Below, in pieces: positions 37,074 to 46,557 of a DNA stretch of 64,000 bases; the stretch's first letter is position 1, and the number at the start of each line of letters is the position of its first letter. The notes under the pieces are model-generated. The model did not search any database. It was not told where the DNA came from and was given only the letters and a program-made list of their open reading frames with translations. The stretch is from Bacteroidetes bacterium HLUCCA01 (GTDB lineage: Bacteria > Bacteroidota > Rhodothermia > Balneolales > HLUCCA01), in assembly GCA_001314545.1 (NCBI GenBank), contig LIHN01000017.1, forward strand, positions 125,181 to 189,180, given 5' to 3'. The position numbers and the translations under genes are program-made.

Positions 37074-37304
37074 TTATTCAGATTGCGGGGAATTCGACTC
37101 TGAAGTGACCCCTGCTGTTTCCGGCTGAGTATGTTCAGTCTTCTTTTGTATTACACTGAAGGTAAAGTACGCAATGTACGATACCACAAACAACATAGTA
37201 AACACAACCAAACTTCGAAACACAGCCAGCTCAATTGCTGTTCCGGAGATGGAAAGCAACAGGAAAATAAGCAACGATACCGTTGAAATGAATCGGAATA
37301 ACAT
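37074..37304 (-). CDS. Small putative membrane protein (two TM) upstream of fliA
   Basis: 76 aa with two hydrophobic segments; 5 bp from the fliA start. Confidence 0.55.
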   Translation of the reverse strand: MLFRFISTVSLLIFLLLSISGTAIELAVFRSLVVFTMLFVVSYIAYFTFSVIQKKTEHTQPETAGVTSESNSPQSE

Positions 37305-37479
37305 AGTTTTGGATAATTCGGTTTGACTGTTTTGTTACACAACAATCTTTTTTCCCGCTTTACGCCGTTTTTAAGCTCATTTCGGCAGACGGGACTGCAC
37401 GACTGATTGCAGCGATTGTCTAATCTTCATCAACGCAAAAATCAGACCGTTTTCCGACATCAAACGTGAAAAATGTGGC

Positions 37480-38280
37480 TTATTTCACGTTACTTCGCTG
37501 CAAATCACGGCGCTGCATTTCGCGCGCCAGGGCAATGATATTCTGTGCGATGAAGGAAAACTCCCGTTCCAGCTCCTCTTCGGGGTCCATACGCATCACC
37601 GGGGTCTGCTTGCGGATGGAATCGCGGATGGTATTACTCAGCGGGATGTAGCCCATCGAAGGAATTTCCGTCTGCAGGAAATATTTAACGATGGTATTGA
37701 ACTTCTCATGTACCTGTGCAGCGGCTTCATCGCTCTCAGCCATGTTCACAATGACGGCAAACGGGTAGGTAGGATCAATGCCCAGTACATATTTGCAGAA
37801 GCGGTACACATCCGAAACCGAGGTGGGTTCGTCAACCAGCATAATAGCACCCAGCCGGGAACGGTCCAGCGCCCAAAGATTGAGCTCACCCAGTCCGGCG
37901 GGAGTGTCAATAACCACAAAATCATGGGTTGCCGCCAGTGCGTCAAGTACCTGATCCAGCGCCTGGATCAGCAGGTCGTGGCGATCCGTGAGCGGACCGG
38001 GTTCATTGGCTGTGGTCACCAGCGTAATTCCATCGGCATCCACCATCACATCCGTCAGCCGGCATTTGTCTTCCATCCAGTCGGTAACCGAGTAGGGCGG
38101 ATACACATTGAACATGGTCGCCACGTTGGCCATACCGGCATCCACATCCAGAATAGCTGTACGATACCCCAGCAGCCGGAGGGTTTCGGCGATGTTCACA
38201 CTGGCGAGGCTTTTCCCGACACCGCCCTTACCGCTGACGGTGGCAAAAATGAAAGGTTTGTGTTTGGCAGATGGATTCAT
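37480..38280 (-). CDS. flhG: MinD/ParA-like ATPase FlhG
   Basis: SGKGGVGKSLASVNIAETL; downstream of flhF. Confidence 0.93.
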   Translation of the reverse strand: MNPSAKHKPFIFATVSGKGGVGKSLASVNIAETLRLLGYRTAILDVDAGMANVATMFNVYPPYSVTDWMEDKCRLTDVMVDADGITLVTTANEPGPLTDRHDLLIQALDQVLDALAATHDFVVIDTPAGLGELNLWALDRSRLGAIMLVDEPTSVSDVYRFCKYVLGIDPTYPFAVIVNMAESDEAAAQVHEKFNTIVKYFLQTEIPSMGYIPLSNTIRDSIRKQTPVMRMDPEEELEREFSFIAQNIIALAREMQRRDLQRSNVK

Positions 38281-38294
38281 AGGGAGGTGGTGTT

Positions 38295-39872
38295 TCAGCT
38301 ATCCTGAAGAATGTTACGGGCGACTTCGGTTGCATCGTAGGGGCGGATGCCGGTTTCCTCGCTGAACCCTGCCCCGATGTACCGGCAGGGCGCATTCATC
38401 TCTTCCATAAACGGAATCAGCGGACCCCATTGCTGTACTTCATCCAGGTGGGTGAAGCTGACGGCGCCCGGCTGCAGGGTGTGATGCAGGGAAGAAAGGT
38501 AGCTCATGGCCGACGGACCGTTGGCGGCATTAACCACATAGTTCAATTCGGCATCCAGTCGTGGAATATTTTCCGTAACCGGACCATCAGGCTGAGCTTC
38601 CACCGCGGGAATCGACCATAATTGCTGCATCGACCAGGCCTGACGATAGGCTTTTTCTTTATTCATGGGCAGTGCGGGCGTATCCACCAGCACCATGTCG
38701 AATTCGTCTACCCGACCTTCCAGGTCGAGGATGCCCTTGTCCTGGGCCGAGATGTAGTGCGTAATGCCGCGGTCGGCACAGAACGGCTCCAGTACGGTAT
38801 ACCAGGCCGGATCCGCTTCCGGTTTAACGGATACCACGAGGGCGTTTTTGCCATGCTTTTGTGCATACACCGCCAGGTGTTTTACCAGATGGGTTTTTCC
38901 GGCGCCGGATGCACCCATGAAAACCTGAATGGGAGAGGCCGGATCAGCCGGCTGCCGGTCCAGCGCTTTACGGACCACGCCGGAAAGCTCCTGCATGAAT
39001 TTTTCAGGCTGATTAAGCGGGTCGGTGCCTTTCTTGATGATACCGGTGAACCAGCGAGAGACCAGTGCCGGACGTATGCCGGATTGAACCAGCTGCTGAA
39101 AGGCAGGATGGGCAACCAGGTCGATGTCGGCTGCGGCAAGGTTTTCATCCAGCAAGGACTCGAGACGGTCGAAACGCTTATGCAGGGCAGCGATTTCCCG
39201 GCGGGATTGCTGTTCGTAGCCGGCGCTGAGCGACCGCAACGGCGACTGATCCCATCCTTTGGGCTCCGCCAGGGGCAGATCGCTGCTCTCAGGTGTGGAT
39301 TTCTGGTAGCCGGAATCGGGTTTTTGCTCCGGAGGTGCAGCGTTGGTATGCGCGGGTTCAACAGCCTGTGCCGCTCTGCCAAAGCGGGAGGTTGTGGGAG
39401 CGGGCTCTTCGGGAGTGTCAATTTCGCCGGAAGACACGTACCGTCCGTCAGGATTGAAACGCTCGCTTGCAGGCCTGGATTTGTTGAGTTCTTTTCCCCG
39501 GAGGGTATCGTTCTCAGTGGCATACCGGCGCAGGGACTCCAGCCGCGATGATTGCCTGGCCGACGGGTCAAATCGCGTGGGCAGGGGTTGCTCCGGCATG
39601 AATCGTTCAGCAGACGGAGCTGGTTCGCCGGGCTTGTTCATCCGCACCGCATCGCTGCGTTTGTAAAATACATTCCTGAAATTCCCCGGGGGCGTAGCGT
39701 CGGTGACGGTCCGTTCGGCAACCGGCTTGTCAACCAGCACGGTAACGCCCGACGGCTCATTTTTCCCGTTGCCGGTAAAGGTTTCCAGCACCACAACATG
39801 CTCACCATACAAGCGTCGGGCCTCCTCGCGGGCCTCATCGACGGAATCACCAAGTATTTTCTTCAGAATCAT
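38295..39872 (-). CDS. flhF: SRP-like GTPase FlhF
   Basis: KKILGDSVDEAREEARRLYGEHVVVLET; GASGAGKTHLVKHLA; VLVDTPALP. Confidence 0.92.
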   Translation of the reverse strand: MILKKILGDSVDEAREEARRLYGEHVVVLETFTGNGKNEPSGVTVLVDKPVAERTVTDATPPGNFRNVFYKRSDAVRMNKPGEPAPSAERFMPEQPLPTRFDPSARQSSRLESLRRYATENDTLRGKELNKSRPASERFNPDGRYVSSGEIDTPEEPAPTTSRFGRAAQAVEPAHTNAAPPEQKPDSGYQKSTPESSDLPLAEPKGWDQSPLRSLSAGYEQQSRREIAALHKRFDRLESLLDENLAAADIDLVAHPAFQQLVQSGIRPALVSRWFTGIIKKGTDPLNQPEKFMQELSGVVRKALDRQPADPASPIQVFMGASGAGKTHLVKHLAVYAQKHGKNALVVSVKPEADPAWYTVLEPFCADRGITHYISAQDKGILDLEGRVDEFDMVLVDTPALPMNKEKAYRQAWSMQQLWSIPAVEAQPDGPVTENIPRLDAELNYVVNAANGPSAMSYLSSLHHTLQPGAVSFTHLDEVQQWGPLIPFMEEMNAPCRYIGAGFSEETGIRPYDATEVARNILQDS

Positions 39873-41977
39873 GGGGCGGCTTGTTCGGCAAGTTCAGGCT
39901 GGTTCAGCGTAATGCGGTCAAAGGTTTTAATCTGTACATCGGTACTGATGTTATTATACGACAATACCGTTATTTCCGGTAACATGGGCACCAGAAAGTC
40001 GAAGAGGGTAGCGCGCAGTACCGGGGAAGTGAGCAGTACGGGTTCCAGTCCGCCCTGCATCATGGCCTCAAAGGTTTTGGAGGCGTTTCGGTACAGGGTC
40101 TCCAGGGTGTCGTGGGTGAGTCCGAGGGTATTGGAATTGAGCATGCCCTGCTGGGCCTGACCAATAAGATGGCTTTCCAGCTGGGAGTTGAGAACCACCA
40201 CATGCAGCTCGTTATCCGGGGTGCGGTACATGTTGGTGATGGTCTCTGCCAGGGCATTGCGGCAGTATTCGGTGAGTACGTCTACATTTTTGGTCTGGGA
40301 GCTCTGGTCGGCCAGGGTTTCCAGAATGGTGACCATATCTTTCACGGAGATACGCTCGCGGAGGAGTCGTTTGACCACTTTCTGGATATCTCCGAGCTTG
40401 AGCTGATCGGGTACGAGCTCATCCACCAAAGCAGGCGAGTGCTCTTTTACGTTGTCTATGAGGCGTTTCATGGTCTGACGGTCGACCAGCTTGTGGGCGT
40501 TTTTGCGCAGCAGTTCCATCAGGTGGGTGGTCAGTACGGCGCCGGCCTCAATCACCGACAGGCCATATTTTTCCACCTGCGACTTATTCTTGCTGCTGAT
40601 CCACAGTGCGTCCATGCCAAAGGTGGGATCTTTGGTCTGAATTCCCTGAATCTCCGGGCGGAAGTCGCTGGGCAGCAGTACCATATGGTAGCCGGTCATA
40701 AGCTCACCCTCGCCCTGAATAATCCCGCGCATTTTAATGCTGTATTTATTGGCATCCAGCTGCACATTGTCGCGGATACGGATGGGGGGAATGATGATGC
40801 CGAGTTCGGCCGCCAGTTGTTTCCGCAGGGAGGAAATCCGTTCCAGCAGATCGCCGCCCTGTTCGGTTTCAATCATGGGGATGAGGCTGTACCCGATTTC
40901 CAGCTCCAGGGTATCCAGCAACAGGTAATTCTCCACGGGATCGTCTGGTTTGTGGGCGGTAACTTCGGCGGCCTCGGCCTCCAGATCGTCGGCAATTTTT
41001 TTCTCCTCGGCGTTATAGTTCTTCAGGGCAACAAAGACAAAAATGCCGCTGAGCGTCCAGAAAGGCATGGCGGGCAGACCCGGCATCATCCCGATCAGAA
41101 AGATAAAGGCGGCGGCAATCATGACGGTTTTGGGGTTACCCAGCACCTGGGTGCTCATTTCCTCACTCAGGTTGGCCTCGGAGGCAGCGCGTGATACCAG
41201 GATACCGGCACCGGTGGAGATCAGCAAGGCGGGAATCTGTGAAATCAGACCGTCACCAATGGTTAGTACGGTGTAGAGCTCGGCGGCTTCGGCAATACCC
41301 ATGCCCTGCTGCATCGTACCGATGATGAGTCCGCCGATGATGTTGATGGCGGTAATCATCAGGGAGGCTACAACGTCGCCCCGCACGAATTTACTGGCAC
41401 CATCCATAGCCCCGTAGAAGTCGGCCTCGCGGGAAACCTCGCTGCGGCGTTTTTTGGCTTCCTCGTCAGAAAGCAGTCCGGCTGCCAGGTCCGAGTCAAT
41501 GGCCATCTGCTTGCCGGGCATGGCGTCCAGGGTGAATCGCGCGGCTACTTCAGCGATACGGGTGGCACCCTTGGTGATTACGATGAAGTTGATGATGATC
41601 AGTACGGCAAAGATGATAATCCCGATGACGAAATTGCCCTGAGTCATGAATCCGCCGAAGCTCTGGATCATCTCTCCGGCGTACCCTTCGGCCAGGATGA
41701 GGCGGGTTGTGGCGATGTTCAAGGATAACCGGAAGAGGGTAAGTACCAGGAGCATCCCCGGAAATACGGCAAATTCCAGGGGTTTCAGGGTGTAGAAGGC
41801 CACCAGGAGTACCAGAAGCGAAAGGGAAACACTGATGGCGAGCAGGTAATCCAGCAGGACGGCCGGAATCGGCAGAATCATAATCAGCAGAATTCCTACC
41901 ACACTCGACGAGACAATCACGTCGGTGCGGAAGAACATTTTCTTGAGAAATTCCAGATTAAAGCCGCTGTTTCCCAT
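39869..41977 (-). CDS. flhA: Flagellar export protein FlhA
   Basis: 702 aa; TKGATRIAEVAARFTLDAMPGKQMAIDSDL; FYGAMDGASKFVRGDVVA. Confidence 0.97.
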   Translation of the reverse strand: MGNSGFNLEFLKKMFFRTDVIVSSSVVGILLIMILPIPAVLLDYLLAISVSLSLLVLLVAFYTLKPLEFAVFPGMLLVLTLFRLSLNIATTRLILAEGYAGEMIQSFGGFMTQGNFVIGIIIFAVLIIINFIVITKGATRIAEVAARFTLDAMPGKQMAIDSDLAAGLLSDEEAKKRRSEVSREADFYGAMDGASKFVRGDVVASLMITAINIIGGLIIGTMQQGMGIAEAAELYTVLTIGDGLISQIPALLISTGAGILVSRAASEANLSEEMSTQVLGNPKTVMIAAAFIFLIGMMPGLPAMPFWTLSGIFVFVALKNYNAEEKKIADDLEAEAAEVTAHKPDDPVENYLLLDTLELEIGYSLIPMIETEQGGDLLERISSLRKQLAAELGIIIPPIRIRDNVQLDANKYSIKMRGIIQGEGELMTGYHMVLLPSDFRPEIQGIQTKDPTFGMDALWISSKNKSQVEKYGLSVIEAGAVLTTHLMELLRKNAHKLVDRQTMKRLIDNVKEHSPALVDELVPDQLKLGDIQKVVKRLLRERISVKDMVTILETLADQSSQTKNVDVLTEYCRNALAETITNMYRTPDNELHVVVLNSQLESHLIGQAQQGMLNSNTLGLTHDTLETLYRNASKTFEAMMQGGLEPVLLTSPVLRATLFDFLVPMLPEITVLSYNNISTDVQIKTFDRITLNQPELAEQAAP

Positions 41978-43054
41978 TTAGGAGATTTTTTTCTGCTTGA
42001 GTTTGTACACGTAGGCCAGGATTTCCGCGACGGCCCGGAAGAGATCGCCGGGGATGTACTGGTCTTCGGCAGCCGTAGCGAAGAGCGCACGGGCTACGGG
42101 TTTGTTCTCTACAATTGGTATGCCATACTTGGTTGCAAGCGCACGAATTTTCAGCGCTTTTTTCCGCTGACCTTTGGCCATGACGATGGGAGCCTCGTTG
42201 TTATCCGGATCGTACTTGAGGGCTACGGCGTAGTGCGTCGGGTTGGTGACTACTACATCGGAGGCCAGCACGGCATGGTCCAGCCGTTTTTTCATGCGCA
42301 GCTGCATCCCGAATTTCTTGCGTTTGGCCTTCACGTGGGGATCACCCTCCATCTGCTTGAACTCGTCTTTTACCTCCTGCTTGGTCATGCGCAGGTCTTT
42401 GTGGTACTGAAACCGCTGATAGGCGGCATCGGCAATGGCCAGAATCATCAGGGCCGACAAAATCCGGGTGACAAACATCATGATATAATTGCCGGATTCG
42501 CTCAGGGTATGGCCGAGGGGCATGACCGTGTACGATAAAAATCCCTCCACATCATTTTGAACCGTCCGGTAGATAACCAGGCTTACTATAGCCAGCTTGG
42601 CAATACCTTTGACCAGTTCCACCATACTGCGCATGGAGACAATCTTGCCGAGCCCCTTGATGGGATTCATTTTGGATCCCTTGACTTCCATGGCCTTGAA
42701 GGAAAAGTTGAACCCGGTCTGGGCGATGTTGACCAGCAGGGCCAGTACGGTGAGCAGGATCAGCACGGGCAGAATCATCTGAAAACCGTACCAGAACGCC
42801 AGTTCGAGGTGCTCCATGGCATGGTCAATATTATCCAGCGGGGCCGCGGCGTTGTTGAAGAAGTGCTCAAAGAGTCCTTCCATCAAGGTATACATCGCCG
42901 TACCGAAACCCGCCAGTATCATCAGGGAGGCAGCCAGCAGGACAACGGAAGATATTTCCTTGCTGATATTGACATTTCCATCCTCACGGGCTTTTTCAAT
43001 CTTCCGCGCGGTCGGTTCTTCGGTTTTTTCGGTGTCTTCGTTTTGGTCAGACAT
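41978..43054 (-). CDS. flhB: Flagellar export protein FlhB
   Basis: EDTEKTEEPTARKIEKAREDG; autocleavage motif VVTNPTHYAVAL. Confidence 0.97.
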   Translation of the reverse strand: MSDQNEDTEKTEEPTARKIEKAREDGNVNISKEISSVVLLAASLMILAGFGTAMYTLMEGLFEHFFNNAAAPLDNIDHAMEHLELAFWYGFQMILPVLILLTVLALLVNIAQTGFNFSFKAMEVKGSKMNPIKGLGKIVSMRSMVELVKGIAKLAIVSLVIYRTVQNDVEGFLSYTVMPLGHTLSESGNYIMMFVTRILSALMILAIADAAYQRFQYHKDLRMTKQEVKDEFKQMEGDPHVKAKRKKFGMQLRMKKRLDHAVLASDVVVTNPTHYAVALKYDPDNNEAPIVMAKGQRKKALKIRALATKYGIPIVENKPVARALFATAAEDQYIPGDLFRAVAEILAYVYKLKQKKIS

Positions 43055-43150
43055 AGCCGCAATGACTCATAACTGATATAGGAGGAGGCGGGGTAAACCG
43101 GAAGTTTTCCGGACGGCCGCCGTGAACACAGGGTGACTGACAGCCCTTCG

Positions 43151-43166
43151 TGCAAAATTGATACCA
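43151..43166 (-). promoter_or_regulatory. Candidate sigma-54 promoter for the flhB operon
   Basis: Minus strand TGGTATCAATTTTGCA; GG and TTGCA at correct spacing; about 97 bp upstream of flhB. Confidence 0.5.
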
Positions 43167-43173
43167 AAAAGGA

Positions 43174-43189
43174 TGGCACAGCTTTTGCA
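43174..43189 (+). promoter_or_regulatory. Candidate sigma-54 promoter for the flgF operon
   Basis: TGGCACAGCTTTTGCA (TGGCAC-N5-TTGCA); about 200 bp upstream of flgF. Confidence 0.72.
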
Positions 43190-43387
43190 TGGTTTTGGGT
43201 GAATCGTGTTTCAAGGCAACAGCCGGTCCGGCGGATACCAATGTGTTTCCGGTTCGGTTTGATTGCAAAGATAATGCCGCCGGAGATGCTCCGGGCCGGG
43301 CTGAAAAGAGTCATTATATCATGCCTGTCGCGCAACCGATCCCTCCGGGGTTGGCCGCGAGGGGCTCACTGTCAAGTCAACCATGTT

Positions 43388-44128
43388 ATGATCGATCGTT
43401 TTCAAACGCACATGCAGGCCATGCAAATGCTGCAACGTGCCCAGGAAATAACGGCGAACAACCTGGCGAACATCAACACCGCCGGATTTAAAAGCGGGAA
43501 GATGTTTCAGACGATGCTCACCGAGGAAATCGACGGGGAGATGTTTACCTCCGTTCGTACCGGGTCGCAACCGGTGATGGCCCAGGGTGTGCTCGAGCAG
43601 ACCGGCGGTAAATTCGATTTCGGTATCAACGGAAAAGGATTCTTTGTAGTGGAAGAAAATGGTACCGAGTACCTGACCCGCAGCGGACGATTCATGCTGG
43701 ACGGGAACGGGAACCTGCGCAACGAGCGCGGAGCCCAGGTAATGGGACAGGACGGACCGATTGCCCTGCCCGAACTCAACCAGGCCCTGGGCGAGAACCG
43801 CGAGGTGAAGTTTGAAGTCGGCACCGATGGCACGATCCGCGTCAACGACCGCGTCCGTGACCGCCTGCGTATTGTGGAGCCCGATAATGTGGCCGCATTA
43901 CAACAACAGGCCGGGATGTACTTCTTTGCCGATGAGGAAAAAGTAACCCTGAACGAATCGGAAAACAGTACCGTCATGCAGGGCTATTTCGAGAAGAGCA
44001 ATGTGAATGCGCTGGAAGAAATGGTTGACATGATGCAGACCATGCAGATGTTTGAATCGGCCCAGCGGGCCATGCGTACGGCCGATGAGATGCTCTCACA
44101 GGCTACCACCAAATTAGGACAATACTAA
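43388..44128 (+). CDS. flgF: Flagellar basal-body rod protein FlgF-like
   Basis: MIDRFQTHMQAMQMLQRAQEITANNLANINTAGFK; the upstream ORF extension from 43133 contains the sigma-54 promoter so is not used. Confidence 0.88.
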   Translation: MIDRFQTHMQAMQMLQRAQEITANNLANINTAGFKSGKMFQTMLTEEIDGEMFTSVRTGSQPVMAQGVLEQTGGKFDFGINGKGFFVVEENGTEYLTRSGRFMLDGNGNLRNERGAQVMGQDGPIALPELNQALGENREVKFEVGTDGTIRVNDRVRDRLRIVEPDNVAALQQQAGMYFFADEEKVTLNESENSTVMQGYFEKSNVNALEEMVDMMQTMQMFESAQRAMRTADEMLSQATTKLGQY

Positions 44129-44145
44129 ACCAAGACCGCTATCCT

Positions 44146-44940
44146 ATGTTACGTGCATTAACAACCGGCGCCCTGGGCATGAGTTCCCAGCAAAAAACGG
44201 TAGACAACATAGCCAACAACCTGGCCAACGTGAATACCACGGGCTTCAAGCGCAGTTCCATCGCGTTTCAGGATATGTTCTACGAAAATATTGCCACCTC
44301 CCGACAGGGTTCGGCCGGTAACCAGGCCAATAACGATGCGCCATCCCTGCAGATCGGGCATGGCTCACGTGCAGTGGCTACCATCCGGAATTTTATGCAG
44401 GGTTCGGTGAGCGAGACCGGGAACCCGCTCGACCTGGCTATCAGCGGCGAGGGCTTTTTCCAGATTGAAATGCCCGACGGGTCGGTGGCCTACACCCGCG
44501 ACGGTAATTTCAACCGCGATGCTTCCGGGATGCTGGTCAACAACTCCGGACTGCCCCTGGCTTCCCAGATTGAGATTCCCATGGACGCCATCGGCATCAT
44601 GATTTCCCAGGACGGGGTGGTAACAGCCGAGCTCCCCGGATCGCAGGGCCTGGTTGACCTCGGACAGATAGAACTGGCCAAATTTGTCAACACGGGCGGA
44701 TTATCTGCACTTGGTGATAACCTCTTCGGCGAAACCGAGGCTTCGGGCCTGCCTATTATCGGCGCGCCGGGTTCTGAGGGCTTCGGCGTACTCCGACAAG
44801 GCTTTCTGGAGCAGTCCAACGTGGACATCGTCACGGAAATGGTACGCCTGATTGAAGCCCAGCGGGCCTACGAGACCAACTCCAAGATGGTACAGACCGC
44901 TGAAGACATGATGCAGGTGACCAACGGTATTAAACGGTAA
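44146..44940 (+). CDS. flgG: Flagellar basal-body rod protein FlgG
   Basis: MLRALTTGALGMSSQQKTVDNIANNLANVNTTGFKRSSIAFQDMFYE. Confidence 0.96.
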   Translation: MLRALTTGALGMSSQQKTVDNIANNLANVNTTGFKRSSIAFQDMFYENIATSRQGSAGNQANNDAPSLQIGHGSRAVATIRNFMQGSVSETGNPLDLAISGEGFFQIEMPDGSVAYTRDGNFNRDASGMLVNNSGLPLASQIEIPMDAIGIMISQDGVVTAELPGSQGLVDLGQIELAKFVNTGGLSALGDNLFGETEASGLPIIGAPGSEGFGVLRQGFLEQSNVDIVTEMVRLIEAQRAYETNSKMVQTAEDMMQVTNGIKR

Positions 44941-45082
44941 TCCCTGCCCGCGCAGCAGATTGCTGCCTCCGGCTGCGTGACCAGTTTTGATTCGCCGGCC
45001 GACACCCTCAGCGCTTTCACTGATTAACCAGCCCGATTCAACAGACGGGTGCGAAACTCACCGAAATCCAAAACAATTTGTT

Positions 45083-45913
45083 ATGAAACGCTTCCAAACA
45101 ATGCACCGGGTCAGCATCGCCGCCAAAGCGGTTATACTACCGCTGTTGCTTGTCTGGATGTGCATCCTGCCCGCACATGCCGGCAGTCAACGTATTGCGA
45201 TACAAGGGGAATCCGGCGTGGAGTCCTCTGCTTTGCCTGCAGCCACGATCACTATCCCGCCTGCTTTGGAGATTCGTGATCATCGGGAAGCGGTGGTGGA
45301 AACCATCCTTCAAAAGGCCGCCGAAGCACTGAATGAACGCGGAATCGCCTCTGAAACGGCGCGTTTTTCGCTGTCACCACGCTGGATCCCCAATCGCATT
45401 GCCGAGCTGTCGCCCTCGCAGATACGCTCCGTCACGCCCAAAAGCGGGGAAATACGAGAATACACCACCTTCGAAGTGCTCACTCCCGGCGGGAGCATTG
45501 ACATTCAGCTGAAGGTGGAGCAATCGGCTATGTTGCCGGTTGCCACAACGCGCATCTTGTCGGGCGAGGAGCTCACAACCGACCAGTTTACCACCGAATG
45601 GGTGGATGTAACCCGGATGAATGGCGACTATGTGACCGATCTGGATGAAATCCGCGGTATGCAGCTGCGCCGGACCCTGCTGGCCGGCCAGCCCGTACGC
45701 CGCAGCGATATCTGGACCCCGCCCGTGGTCAGTGCCGGCGATCAGATCATCCTCGTCTTTATGACCGACTTTATGCAGGTTACCATCCCCGCAACCGCCC
45801 GACAAGACGGGCAGCCGGGCGATGTAATCCGAATTTACAGCTCAGAAACCCGTCGGACCTATCTGGCCGAAGTCAGCGGTCCGGGAGAAGTAGTATGGAA
45901 ACAAACCCTATGA
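45083..45913 (+). CDS. flgA: Flagellar P-ring assembly protein FlgA
   Basis: Signal peptide from ATG 45083; SAF-like LPVATTRILSGEELTTDQFTTEWVDVTRM...GMQLRRTLLAGQPVRRSDI. Confidence 0.88.
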   Translation: MKRFQTMHRVSIAAKAVILPLLLVWMCILPAHAGSQRIAIQGESGVESSALPAATITIPPALEIRDHREAVVETILQKAAEALNERGIASETARFSLSPRWIPNRIAELSPSQIRSVTPKSGEIREYTTFEVLTPGGSIDIQLKVEQSAMLPVATTRILSGEELTTDQFTTEWVDVTRMNGDYVTDLDEIRGMQLRRTLLAGQPVRRSDIWTPPVVSAGDQIILVFMTDFMQVTIPATARQDGQPGDVIRIYSSETRRTYLAEVSGPGEVVWKQTL

Positions 45914-46524
45914 AAACTATCGCATTATTCACCCTCGCCCTGTTGCTCAGTCTGAGTGCGGCCCTGCCCGCCTCCGCTCAGCACTCGCTCTACCGTGACA
46001 ACAAAGCCAACAAAGTAGGCGATGTTATCACCGTTGTCCTCGTGGAAAACATTTCCGGCAGTTCCACCCGGGATGAACGCTCCAGCAGCAATCAACTGGG
46101 TTCCATGCAGGGCTCGCTGGGAGGTAATTTTATGCCGCTCGAACCTTTTTTCAGCTCCGATGCCAGTGTGAACTCCAACAGCAACGCCAACTTTCTGGCC
46201 AACCAGCAACAGCTGCTCCAGGGGAACCTGAGTGTGCGCATTGTGGATGTAACGTCCAATGGCGATCTGGTGGTGGAGGGGTCGCGCGCCACCGAAATCA
46301 ACGGCGAGAAGCACTGGGTAAAACTTTCCGGTATGGTGCGCCCGAACGATGTTGACAACACCAATAGTGTGCTCTCGTACCGGGTGGCCAACGCGGAAAT
46401 ATCCTACCAGAAGGAAGAATCGCTGCGTCAGGCGTGGCGCAGGCCCGGAAAACTGCGACGGAGTGTGATGTATGGCATCGGTGCCACCCTGGTGGGAGCA
46501 ATTTTGGTACGGGAATTGCAGTAA
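45910..46524 (+). CDS. flgH: Flagellar L-ring protein FlgH (no cysteine)
   Basis: SLYRDNKANKVGDVITVVLVENISGSS; SVRIVDVTSNGDLVVEGSRATEINGEKHWVKLSGMVRPNDV. Confidence 0.93.
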   Translation: MKTIALFTLALLLSLSAALPASAQHSLYRDNKANKVGDVITVVLVENISGSSTRDERSSSNQLGSMQGSLGGNFMPLEPFFSSDASVNSNSNANFLANQQQLLQGNLSVRIVDVTSNGDLVVEGSRATEINGEKHWVKLSGMVRPNDVDNTNSVLSYRVANAEISYQKEESLRQAWRRPGKLRRSVMYGIGATLVGAILVRELQ

Positions 46525-46557
46525 TCTCTGCAACAGTACAATCAGTCGTATTACATT

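Noticed and set aside
43133-43387. 85-codon N-terminal extension of flgF
   Set aside because: The sigma-54 promoter at 43174-43189 lies inside it and the protein family starts at MIDRFQTHMQ (43388).
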